This document shows positions 35,201 through 42,423 of a stretch of 64,000 nucleotides of DNA, piece after piece. Positions within the stretch are counted from its first letter, which is position 1. Every line of letters begins with the position of its first letter. The DNA comes from an uncultured Oscillospiraceae bacterium. GTDB taxonomy: Bacteria; Bacillota; Clostridia; Oscillospirales; Oscillospiraceae. The notes under the pieces are model-generated. The model made no database searches. It was not told the DNA's origin and was given only the letters and a program-made list of their open reading frames with translations. The stretch spans positions 1-64,000 of the forward strand of contig CALWVV010000006.1 in the NCBI GenBank assembly GCA_944385035.1, read 5' to 3'. The translations under genes were made by a program, and so were the position numbers.

Positions 35201-36453
35201 AGCTGCATACTCTCGGTGACTTCCAGGGTCAGGGCGTCCCCCGGCAGGCCGCTCTGCTCCAGCCGCTCCAGCACCTGGCTGGCAATCTCCTTCTGACTGA
35301 GCTGCGTATAGGAAATATTGACGCTGATGTGCATTTGGGGCAGATGCTCCCGCCACGTCTGACACTGCGCCATGGCCTTCTCCAGCACCCACAGCCCTAC
35401 CGGACAGATCATCCCCGTCTGCTCCAGCGCGGGGATAAATTCCGCCGGGCTCACCATCCCACGGGTGGGAGAATGGTACCGCAGCAGGGCTTCCACCCCG
35501 AACAAGTCGTAGCTTTCCCGCCGGAGCTGGGGCTGATAGCGCAGGGAAAAGCCGGAGAAGCCATCCTGGATGCTCTGGTACAGCTCCTCCTGCAGCTCCA
35601 CCGTGGACAGCTTCTCCTCATAGTCCTTCTGGGAGAAAAAGGCCAGGGTATTTTTCCCCACCCGCTTAGCCTTGTCCAGCGTCTCCTCCGCATACTGGTA
35701 CATGGCATTGCTGTCCAAATCCTTGTGTCCGTGGTACGAGACTACGCCGGCAGAGATGGTACACCAGTCCGCCATGCGGGCACGGATCTGCTGATAGACC
35801 TTCTCCACTTCCTCCTGCTGGGTCACCGGCAGGTTGATTGCAAAGCAGTCCCCGTTCACCCGGTAGACCCGCAGGCCGGCACCCACCAGCTCCTCCAACG
35901 TATCCGCCATGGTACATAGGATCTGGTTCCCATACTCCCGGCCGTGACGCAGGTTGATATGCTTAAGATTGTCTACGCCGATCAGCAGCAGATAACAAGG
36001 AAGCTTGGCTTCCAGGATCCGCTTCATGTCATCGGCCAGCTTGTTTCCGTTAAAGGCTCCGGTCATGGGATCCACTTTCTGCTCTAAAACGGTATCGGAC
36101 ATCCGTCCTACCATAATAACCGGTTCGCCTGTCTCATCACTGCTGCACTGGCCCTGGCAGTTGACCCATACCCGGTTCCCTGCCCGGTCCACCAGACGAA
36201 AGTCTGTGTTATACTGCGTCATCTTCCCCTGCCGTACCTGTTCCATAGCCCGGCTGAGGGCGGGGCGGTCCTTCTCATAGACGATCCTGCACCACTCTTC
36301 CACGGTGCACTGCTCCGTCCCATCCTCCAGGATGGGGTAACGCTTGTTAAGGTGGCCAAAAAAGTGAAGACACCCTGTTTTTAGCTCCCATAAAAATAGG
36401 TAGTCGTTCCCGCTCTCCCCCAGGGCACGCAGGGTGTTCAGCTGGGCCTTCAT
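32227..36453 (-). CDS. GGDEF-EAL-PAS-GAF-PAS-GGDEF cyclic-di-GMP signalling protein
   Basis: A 1408-residue soluble protein. An N-terminal sensor-like part is followed by a degenerate GGDEF (VNGDCF, about 130-285) and a full EAL domain (FGVEALLRYHSP, NISYTQL, EVTESMQ, DDFGTGYSSL, EGVET; about 295-535). Next come a PAS domain with RKCYKVLQGKDSPCEFC (about 580-690), a GAF domain (700-850), further PAS-like sequence and an intact C-terminal GGDEF (RLGGDEF, about 1250-1400). The start ATG at 36453 has AGAGGA upstream; an in-frame GTG at 36477 is less likely. PAS and GAF parts resemble those of the 1021-residue protein, so the two are related. Confidence 0.9.
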   Translation of the reverse strand: MKAQLNTLRALGESGNDYLFLWELKTGCLHFFGHLNKRYPILEDGTEQCTVEEWCRIVYEKDRPALSRAMEQVRQGKMTQYNTDFRLVDRAGNRVWVNCQGQCSSDETGEPVIMVGRMSDTVLEQKVDPMTGAFNGNKLADDMKRILEAKLPCYLLLIGVDNLKHINLRHGREYGNQILCTMADTLEELVGAGLRVYRVNGDCFAINLPVTQQEEVEKVYQQIRARMADWCTISAGVVSYHGHKDLDSNAMYQYAEETLDKAKRVGKNTLAFFSQKDYEEKLSTVELQEELYQSIQDGFSGFSLRYQPQLRRESYDLFGVEALLRYHSPTRGMVSPAEFIPALEQTGMICPVGLWVLEKAMAQCQTWREHLPQMHISVNISYTQLSQKEIASQVLERLEQSGLPGDALTLEVTESMQLQDYARFNRLFYQWKQAGIEISVDDFGTGYSSLAYLKNLDIDEIKIDRCFVSGIQYSAYNYCLMKNMIELARSSQIRVCCEGVETKDELAALEELGPDLLQGFLFHQPLTEQEFENSYIRQTAPEYQARTEQLQQLRHLEWSKEQLPQNMSLTSETLENIVEALDELVYVSDPVTHELYYLNSAGRRLTGAYDYKGRKCYKVLQGKDSPCEFCTNNRLQRDQFYIWEWTNKMLKRHFIVKDKLIPWHGKQARLEVAVDISEREILSQSVREKLGFAESTLACIKALAEEQNMGRAFRRMLASVVEFYQADRAYLFEPDGVEEGYWNNTYEWCKEGLTPRKEKMQRIPASNLQQWIERLGRNESVIVADREEMREEDCAEWERLCEHGIRRLIVVPILQEGRLVGFFGVNNPRHCITDDSLIRMLSLFVARRFNKNETEERLGELLNLHYHDVLKDTDLGLWFIRMDPRSDRRELFADETMRRVMGLERELPPQECYQYWYGRIHEEYRQYVNLTVESMIRSGRVVQLEYLWKHPIQGEVMVRCIGIRGADTDGMICLEGYHRIISDMDRPQFLPDTPTGEVFEFDERKGTIYFHTNRVLLAGEARQERRFPQCWLETDMVHPHFAQRFAALFQDVSHSEDVAGEEILLRSPRGTYDWFRMRIHHLGKDTEERDTVLVLLDAVDQERVLQLENMRIRDFYQASLGDTIAYAEVDLESGQLKGAGGLWADYQREYGYSQSTLLQFMRGQVSESVRPSQKMELLWKSAAWSEILSQEQPIQRFRYQRLIQGKWHWVELVAHSFQEQLTENTYALLYLKDIDDQVRREHAQMEAASRDPLTGIYNRNAFEKAVREYMQAGPEKREGVLILLDIDNFKKINDKQGHLEGDDALRYVTQLLQETFRQEDVLGRLGGDEFMVFLKGAVSREILDQRMAQFYQAMGTYPKFPITCSAGIAFVQGKDFSYQEILSRADMALYRSKQDGKSHYTYADGVPE

Positions 36454-36545
36454 CACTTCGTTTTCCTCTGTTCTCACAGGCTCTCATTCCTTCTGCACTG
36501 TGTGGGCGTTGCTCACAAACGCAGACTGATCTGCGCTCCTTCTTT

Positions 36546-36615
36546 AAAAAAGAGATACTCCCTCATATCAGATTCCAGTGACGCGGTTCACGGTTCCTAA
36601 CAGAGGGAGCATCTC
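36546..36615 (-). terminator. Long terminator with a nested hairpin ending the flagellar/chemotaxis operon
   Basis: On the minus strand GAGATGCTCCCTC (36615-36603) pairs with GAGGGAGTATCTC (36564-36552), 13 bp with one G-U pair, followed by six T. The 38-base loop holds a second hairpin around CCGTGA/TCAC. It begins 37 bases after the stop of the EAL-HDOD gene. The long loop is unusual for a plain terminator, so attenuation control of the next signalling gene is possible. Confidence 0.6.
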
Positions 36616-36651
36616 AGCTATCCTATATCTCAGATACCCACTGCGATTTTG

Positions 36652-37929
36652 TTATTGCTCGGATGCTTCCGCAGGCTTCTGGCTGCTGGCCGCCTGGGTG
36701 ATCTCCGCCCAGATCCGGTTTACATCCTCCATACAGCTGAAGTACAAGCTGGTAAGCAAGTTGGTCTGAATTCCCAGCTCCTCTGCGAATTGGTCGATCT
36801 GCGCCCAATCTGCCCGCTCGTAGCTCAAGGTCAGATCGTAGAGCATGCCGCACCGGCCCTTATGCTGCAGCAGGGCATCCTTGACCTCCTGACACAGGGG
36901 GATCTGCTGCAAAATCTCCTCCAGAGGGGCGTCGATCAAATAGTTCAAAGTGGAAAACATACCCATCAAATAGGCATCCGACTTGTTGATGGGCATATTC
37001 TTGGCGTAGTTCATCAGGCTGCTGCAAAAGTTGGCCCGCATGAGGGACAGACGCAGGAACTCCTCCGCCCCCTCATCCATGTGGTTTTCCGCATTGCTGG
37101 CGCTGAGCAGATAGATCCACTGTTTCAGCTCATTGAGGCCGATGGTCATAATGGCCTGACGCACGGTGGTCACCTTGCTGCGCAGCGAGAAATAGCGGGA
37201 GTTGGCAATGCGCAGCAGACCGTAGGTGAGGGTGGCATCCACCGAGATGATACGCTCAATTTCCTCAATGTCCGGCTCGTCCTTGATCACCGCCACCATC
37301 AGGCGGAAGAAATTGCTCTGCATGTAGCCGCTGTTGTGGGTCTTTTGGGTCATCTTCTCCGCCACAAAGGTGCCTTCCATGGCGTCCACCAGGAGCTTCT
37401 GGGCCCGCTGATAGAGCTCCTCCTTGTCGATTCCCACAGCAATGCACTTTTTATTCATACTGTGGGCGATCTCGATGATGTTCTTTAAGGTCAGCTCCTG
37501 CATGGTCTGGAAATTTACCTTGATGTAGTCGATATTATCCAGCATGGCCAGGTACCGGGGGGCAAACTGGAATTCATTGACGGCAATCTTATACCCCTCT
37601 CGGGCATACTGCTGAATCATATGCATAGCCAGGGGATGAATGATAACACTGTCATCGATTTGGATAACCAGCTCACTTTTATCAAACAGCCGGGGCGTTT
37701 TTTTCATCAGCAACGTGGTGGTAAAAGTCATAAAGTTGAGAGTACCCCGCAGCAGCTTGTCAGTATTCAGAGTCAGAAAATTATAGATGGTATCCGCCGC
37801 CGCAAAGTCGTTTTCCACCCCGTTATCCACTCCGAAGGCGCTGTTCTCCCCATAGTACTGGATTTCATAACCCACAATGCGGTTATCCCGGTCCTTAATG
37901 GGCTGGCGTACAATGTATTTGCTGCTCAT
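36652..37929 (-). CDS. EAL-HDOD signalling protein (YuxH type)
   Basis: A 425-residue protein. The N-terminal half is a degenerate EAL-like domain (YIVRQPIKDRDNRIVGYEIQY, residues 1-200) without the usual catalytic residues. The C-terminal HDOD domain (about 205-400) contains FRLMVAVIKDEPDIEEIERIISVDATLTYGLLRIANS and VRQAIMTIGLNELKQWIYLLS. Proteins of this layout act by protein contacts rather than enzymatic turnover. It is the last gene of the flagellar operon, 16 bases after cheV, followed by a terminator. GGGAGAGCGG precedes the ATG. Confidence 0.85.
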   Translation of the reverse strand: MSSKYIVRQPIKDRDNRIVGYEIQYYGENSAFGVDNGVENDFAAADTIYNFLTLNTDKLLRGTLNFMTFTTTLLMKKTPRLFDKSELVIQIDDSVIIHPLAMHMIQQYAREGYKIAVNEFQFAPRYLAMLDNIDYIKVNFQTMQELTLKNIIEIAHSMNKKCIAVGIDKEELYQRAQKLLVDAMEGTFVAEKMTQKTHNSGYMQSNFFRLMVAVIKDEPDIEEIERIISVDATLTYGLLRIANSRYFSLRSKVTTVRQAIMTIGLNELKQWIYLLSASNAENHMDEGAEEFLRLSLMRANFCSSLMNYAKNMPINKSDAYLMGMFSTLNYLIDAPLEEILQQIPLCQEVKDALLQHKGRCGMLYDLTLSYERADWAQIDQFAEELGIQTNLLTSLYFSCMEDVNRIWAEITQAASSQKPAEASEQ

Positions 37930-37945
37930 AAAGCCGCTCTCCCTT

Positions 37946-38872
37946 CTACTTTTTCTGCTTGCGTTCCAGAAGTTCGTCCAAAATGCCGATCAGATGGCCG
38001 ATCTCCGGCTTGCTCAGCTGCTCGTCGGCTCCTACCTCCTGACCCTTGCGGCGCATTTCCTCCGTAATCAAGGAGGAGAAGATGACCACTGGAATGTGCT
38101 GGAGCTCCCTGCTGCTCTTAATGAGCTTGGTCAGACGGTGTCCGTCCATCTGGGGCATCTCCAGGTCGGTAATAATGATGGCTACCTGACTGTCCACATC
38201 TCCCTGCTTTTCACAGGTCTGAAGGGCATCCCACAGCTCGGCTCCGTTGGGGAACATCCGCAGGTTGACGTAGCCCGCCCGCTCCAGGGATTCCCGAATC
38301 ATCCGGGACAGGAGAATGGAATCCTCTGCCACCCAGACGGGGTTGGTGTTCCGGCCGCGGTTGCCCATGGCCTCCACCTCACTGATCTGGATGCTGGTCT
38401 CCGGGGCGATCTCCGCCACAATACGCTCAAAGTCCAGAATGTTCACCAGGTCCTCGCCGCACTGGGCAATGCCGGTGGCCACGCCGTCTGCGCCGCCGGA
38501 GATGGTGCTGTCCGGCTTCTGAATATCCTTCCAGGAGATGCGGCTGATCCCCACCACCGTGTCCACCCGGAAGGCCACATGCATCTGGTTGAAGTTGGTG
38601 ACGATGAACAGGTCCTTCTCCTTGTGCTCGTGCTCCCGCCTGGTGAGATACTTGGGCAGGTCCACCACGGTGATCACTGTATCTCTGGGCTTAAAGATGC
38701 CCTCCACCGCCTGATGTGTATGGGGCATAGGCTTTACCGGCGCGGACATCATGATCTCCCGCACCTTGGCCACATTGATCCCATAGAGATTTCCGTCAAT
38801 GGTAAATTCCATGATCTCGATCTCGTTGGTGCCTGTCTCCAGCAAAATTCCGCTTCTACTTTCCTCCGCCAT
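37946..38872 (-). CDS. cheV: Chemotaxis protein CheV (CheW-REC)
   Basis: A 308-residue coupling protein. The N-terminal CheW domain (about 10-165, NEIEIMEFTIDGNLYGINVAKVREIM) would link receptors to CheA. The C-terminal receiver domain (about 175-300) has the phospho-acceptor Asp in TDLEMPQMDG and a C-terminal SKP Lys. CheV is known to assist adaptation. The ATG at 38872 was preferred to an upstream in-frame GTG. cheA and cheW are not found in this window, so they must lie elsewhere. Confidence 0.93.
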   Translation of the reverse strand: MAEESRSGILLETGTNEIEIMEFTIDGNLYGINVAKVREIMMSAPVKPMPHTHQAVEGIFKPRDTVITVVDLPKYLTRREHEHKEKDLFIVTNFNQMHVAFRVDTVVGISRISWKDIQKPDSTISGGADGVATGIAQCGEDLVNILDFERIVAEIAPETSIQISEVEAMGNRGRNTNPVWVAEDSILLSRMIRESLERAGYVNLRMFPNGAELWDALQTCEKQGDVDSQVAIIITDLEMPQMDGHRLTKLIKSSRELQHIPVVIFSSLITEEMRRKGQEVGADEQLSKPEIGHLIGILDELLERKQKK

Positions 38873-38900
38873 GCCGTTCCCCACTTTCTGAAAATTCTTT

Positions 38901-39383
38901 TTAAAAAATCAGTTCCGGCTTCCCGTAGCTGCGCACACAGGCCTGACCGGAAGCCGCGTCAAACAGCAGCGTTCTGGCCACTGTTCCTCCCACGTCCTCC
39001 CGCAGCAGGCGGATGCCCTCCCGCCGCAGGACCATGTGGGTGCTTTCAATATTGCGTTGGCCGATGTTTCCTAAGTTGCCGCCGCCGGGGGTTTCAAACA
39101 TCCGAGCCCCTCCGGCAATCTTGGCCACAATGCGGGTACGTGACCCGCCTTGGGCCTCCATACGCCGCAGGGTCTCACATATGCCGGTATCGGCATACTT
39201 CAAAGGAGATTTCCGACCGGTCTCCATATTCAGCGGCAGCATGATGTGGACCAGCGCCGCCAGCTGAATCAGCGGATCATACAGACAGATGCCGATACAG
39301 GAGCCCAGTGCGTAAGTCACGAGCATCCCATTTTGTCGGGCCATCTTCATATCCGCAATCCCAACTACCAGCTTATCATTCAT
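38901..39383 (-). CDS. cheD: Chemoreceptor glutamine deamidase CheD
   Basis: A 160-residue CheD. The catalytic triad is visible as T23, C29 (in ALGSC) and H46 (LVHIMLP), close to the spacing in characterised CheD. It deamidates receptor glutamines and binds CheC. The start overlaps the cheC stop by 8 bases, consistent with the CheC-CheD partnership. Confidence 0.93.
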   Translation of the reverse strand: MNDKLVVGIADMKMARQNGMLVTYALGSCIGICLYDPLIQLAALVHIMLPLNMETGRKSPLKYADTGICETLRRMEAQGGSRTRIVAKIAGGARMFETPGGGNLGNIGQRNIESTHMVLRREGIRLLREDVGGTVARTLLFDAASGQACVRSYGKPELIF

Positions 39384-40002
39384 CCAAAACCCCCAGCTTT
39401 TTCAGCAAAAAATTCAGCGACCGAATATCGGGCGACAGGAGCAACTGGCAAGGTACCGCCTTTCCGGCGCAGATGAAGTTGGCCCCGATGGTCATGATAT
39501 AGTCCGACTGTCCGCCAAACTCCGCCATCGGCACGGTGAGGATGGCCCCCTGCATGTCTACAGCAAAGGCGGGCACGGTCAGGCGGGTGGTGATCTCCGC
39601 CAAGCTGGACAGGGCGTTGATGAAGGTGGAAATCATGATGTTGCCCACCTCCACCAGGGCCGAGCGGTCCAGATCATCCAGCTGCTCATACTCCTGCACG
39701 GTCCGGCCCACCATGCGCTGGAGTACCAGATTGACAAACTCCATCTGCTGCACCGAGAGCATGATGCCATTGAGCTCCCCTGACATGTGGACCAGCACGC
39801 CGGCGGTAATGACCTCCGGGCCGCCGATCCAGTCGATGGCCTCGTTGTACCCCATGATGCGCACCTCCGGCATGTCGATGCGCACCTCACAGCCCAGCAT
39901 ACTGGACAGGGCGGTGGCAGCATTGCCTGTACCGATGCTGCCGATCTCCCGGATGGTATCCAGTTCCAGGACATTCAGATCTTCATAGTTTTTCATACCC
40001 AT
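39376..40002 (-). CDS. cheC: CheY-P phosphatase CheC
   Basis: A 208-residue CheC with two pseudo-symmetric halves. The second active-site pair is intact (E118 and N121 in LVEVGNI). In the first, the usual EIGN is EIGS (E19, S22), so only one site should be active. The family removes phosphate from CheY-P and is stimulated by CheD. The start may be 39996 instead, as two ATG codons lie after GGGGG. Confidence 0.92.
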   Translation of the reverse strand: MGMKNYEDLNVLELDTIREIGSIGTGNAATALSSMLGCEVRIDMPEVRIMGYNEAIDWIGGPEVITAGVLVHMSGELNGIMLSVQQMEFVNLVLQRMVGRTVQEYEQLDDLDRSALVEVGNIMISTFINALSSLAEITTRLTVPAFAVDMQGAILTVPMAEFGGQSDYIMTIGANFICAGKAVPCQLLLSPDIRSLNFLLKKLGVLDE

Positions 40003-40010
40003 CCCCCAGC

Positions 40011-40760
40011 TTATCCATTGGTCAGACCGTTGATGGTGGTCTCCACCTCGTCGGCGGTCTGCATCATTTTCAGTACATAGCTATAGGAACGCTGGGCCTC
40101 AATGACCTGGCTGAGCTCGGTGGCCAGGTCGGTATTGGAGGTCTCCAACACACCGCGCTCCACTTTGGAGTCCCCTACCCACACCATACCGTTCTTATCG
40201 CCCATGAGGAAGCGGCTGCTGTCTTCCCGCTCCAGGCCGTCCCTATATTGGATGGCAAACACGCCCACCGTAATCTCGCCGTCCGGGTCACTGACCTGGA
40301 TGGGGTAGCCGTCCTGGCCCAGCACCTGCCGGCCCTCGCCGTCGGAAAGGTAGTAGACGGTATCTAGCACCGGCTGTCCGTTCTCATCCACCTGACCGGT
40401 GGCCTCCTGGAAGCCGGCCAGCGTGAAGGCCCCGTCTCGGGTAAAAGACACCTCACCGGTGCCCGGATTATACAAGGCAAAGTAGCCCTCCCCCAGAATG
40501 GCAAAATCCAGGTTCCGGTCGGTCCGCTGGATGCTCCCTTCCTGCCAGTTGGTGGTGGTACTGGACAGATAGGCACCGCTGCCTCGGGGCAGCTGGGAAT
40601 TGTCGATGCCATCCAGCATCCCATACATCAGCGTCTGAAAGGCGGGGACCTGGGCCTTAAAGCCGTTGGTGTTCACGTTGGAGATATTATTGGCCTGTAC
40701 GTCCATGCGCAGCATCTGCTGCTGAGCGCCTACTGTGGCGCTGTAAAAAGCTTGAAGCAT
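40011..40760 (-). CDS. flgG: Flagellar rod/hook-basal body protein, FlgG-like
   Basis: A 249-residue rod protein of the FlgF/FlgG family. The N-terminus MLQAFYSATVGAQQQMLRMDVQANNISNVNTNGFKA and the C-terminal DLATELSQVIEAQRSYSYVLKMMQTADEV are the paired helices of axial proteins. It is next to a second family member, as in Bacillus flhO-flhP. GAAAGGGGAAACGGGTT precedes the ATG. Which of the pair is the distal rod protein is not certain. Confidence 0.82.
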   Translation of the reverse strand: MLQAFYSATVGAQQQMLRMDVQANNISNVNTNGFKAQVPAFQTLMYGMLDGIDNSQLPRGSGAYLSSTTTNWQEGSIQRTDRNLDFAILGEGYFALYNPGTGEVSFTRDGAFTLAGFQEATGQVDENGQPVLDTVYYLSDGEGRQVLGQDGYPIQVSDPDGEITVGVFAIQYRDGLEREDSSRFLMGDKNGMVWVGDSKVERGVLETSNTDLATELSQVIEAQRSYSYVLKMMQTADEVETTINGLTNG

Positions 40761-40782
40761 AACCCGTTTCCCCTTTCCCGCA

Positions 40783-41538
40783 TTACAGCTGGCCGATCTG
40801 GTTTGTGGCCTTGGTCAGCACTTCATCGTAGAGCTTGAGCACCTGGGCCCCGCTCTGGAGGGAGCGCTGGGCGGTAAGCATCCGGCTCATTTCCTGGAGC
40901 ATATCCACATTGGACTCCTCCACGTATTTCCACATGACCTGGGGCTGTTCCTGCAGCTGGGCCTGCTGTCCGCCAGCCTGGAACAGGCCGCTCTCCCCCT
41001 TGACGAGCTGGACGTTGTCCTCAAAGGTGTAGACCCCCAGCTGGCCCAGATAGCCCCCCTCCTGGGCATAGAGCCGCCCCGCGCCATCGGCCCGGATCTG
41101 GTCAATGCCCAGGGTAATGGGCTGTCCGTCCGTTCCCAGCACGGTCCCGTGGCCGACCAGGGTCAGCTGGCCCTGGTCGTTGAGGCAGAAGCTGCCAGAA
41201 CGGGTATACTCCACGCCGTCGTCAGTCTGGATGGCAAAGAAGCCGTCCCCCTGGATGGCAAAGTCCAGCGTCAGCCCGGTATCCTTCATGATTCCCTGGC
41301 TATAGTTCACATAGAGCTGGTCAGGGGCCAGGATGTAGCTCTCCTCTCCGATCACGGTGGCGCCGCTCTTATCCTTGTTGCCCACCCGGCTGATCAGTAC
41401 CTCCTGAAACGTGCGGTCGGTATAGGTCTCCGCCTTATAGCCCGCCGTATTCAGGTTGGTCATGTTGTTGCCGATCACATCCAGCCGTCTCCCCTGAGAC
41501 AAGATGCCGGAGGTCAGCTGATAAAATCCCTTGGTCAT
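40783..41538 (-). CDS. flgF: Flagellar rod/hook-basal body protein, FlgF-like
   Basis: A 251-residue paralogue of the preceding product: MTKGFYQLTSGILSQGRRLDVIGNNMTNLNTAGYKA at the N-terminus and the axial helix VDMLQEMSRMLTAQRSLQSGAQVLKLYDEVL at the C-terminus. AGAAGGAAT precedes the ATG. It lies directly downstream of the sigma-28 gene. These proteins are secreted by the flagellar type III system without a signal peptide. Confidence 0.82.
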   Translation of the reverse strand: MTKGFYQLTSGILSQGRRLDVIGNNMTNLNTAGYKAETYTDRTFQEVLISRVGNKDKSGATVIGEESYILAPDQLYVNYSQGIMKDTGLTLDFAIQGDGFFAIQTDDGVEYTRSGSFCLNDQGQLTLVGHGTVLGTDGQPITLGIDQIRADGAGRLYAQEGGYLGQLGVYTFEDNVQLVKGESGLFQAGGQQAQLQEQPQVMWKYVEESNVDMLQEMSRMLTAQRSLQSGAQVLKLYDEVLTKATNQIGQL

Positions 41539-41562
41539 AGATGATTCCTTCTTTCTAGACCC

Positions 41563-42390
41563 TCAGGCCTGCATATATTGCTTCATATGGACCCGCAGGT
41601 GCTGCAGCGCCCGGCTGTGGATCTGGGAGACCCGTGCCGCACTTACACCCAGCACCTGGGCGATCTCTTTCATGTTGAGTTCTTTCTCGTAGTAGAGGGA
41701 GAGCACCATGCGCTCATTTTCCCGCAGGGAGGCAATTCCCTGCTCCAGCACCTGGTGGAGCTCCTGGTCCTGATACTCCTCCTCCGTGGGGTTGCTCTGT
41801 TCTCCCAGGTTGAGGAATTTCTCGGTTGCGTTTCCACAGCTGTCCAGCACCGCCTCAAAGGAGACCATACTGGACACCGCTGTCTCGGAAAGCAGTGCAT
41901 CATACTGCTCCCGAGTCAGCCCCATATATTGAGCCACCTCATCACTGGTGGGCACCCGGCCCAGATTTCCAGCCAACTCGTCGGTAGCCCGGTTGAGCTT
42001 GACCGCCTTCTGCCGCACCTGGCGGGGCAGCCAGTCCTGCCGCCGGGCCAGATCTACGATCATGCCCCGCAGGCGGGTGGAGACGTAGGTCTCAAATTTG
42101 ACATTTTTGGACAGGTCAAATTTGTCCACCGCGTTGAGCAGTACCAGCAGCCCCTCCTGGATGATGTCATCCAACTGGGCAAAGCTGCTGTATAGGCCGC
42201 TGGCCTGCAGAGCGATACGGCGCACCAGCTGGGTGTAGCGCAGTACCAGCATCCATTTAAGCTCCTGGTCTCCGGTGCGCTGATAGAGCTCCAGAAGGCT
42301 CCGGTCGTCCAGCTGCTGAGCTTCCTCTTGGGATACGGAGGCCGGGAGGTAAGTCTCCTCTGGCGTTGCCACGCCTGTCGTCTGTTCCAT
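41563..42390 (-). CDS. fliA: Flagellar RNA polymerase sigma factor SigD/FliA (sigma-28)
   Basis: A 275-residue sigma factor. Region 2 (LVRRIALQASGLYSSFAQLDDIIQEGLLVLLNAVDKFD..FETYVSTRLRGMIVDLARRQDWLPR), region 3 (TDELAGNLGRVPTSDEVAQYMGL) and region 4 (LREN..LSLYYEKELNMKEIAQVLGVSAARVSQIHSRAL) are all present. It would drive late motility genes such as flagellin, which are outside the window. AAAGGAGGCGGG precedes the ATG. It follows flhA directly, without the flhF and flhG genes that usually lie between. Confidence 0.92.
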   Translation of the reverse strand: MEQTTGVATPEETYLPASVSQEEAQQLDDRSLLELYQRTGDQELKWMLVLRYTQLVRRIALQASGLYSSFAQLDDIIQEGLLVLLNAVDKFDLSKNVKFETYVSTRLRGMIVDLARRQDWLPRQVRQKAVKLNRATDELAGNLGRVPTSDEVAQYMGLTREQYDALLSETAVSSMVSFEAVLDSCGNATEKFLNLGEQSNPTEEEYQDQELHQVLEQGIASLRENERMVLSLYYEKELNMKEIAQVLGVSAARVSQIHSRALQHLRVHMKQYMQA

Positions 42391-42423
42391 TTCTCTCCCG
42401 CCTCCTTTCTTGGTGGTTTGCTG

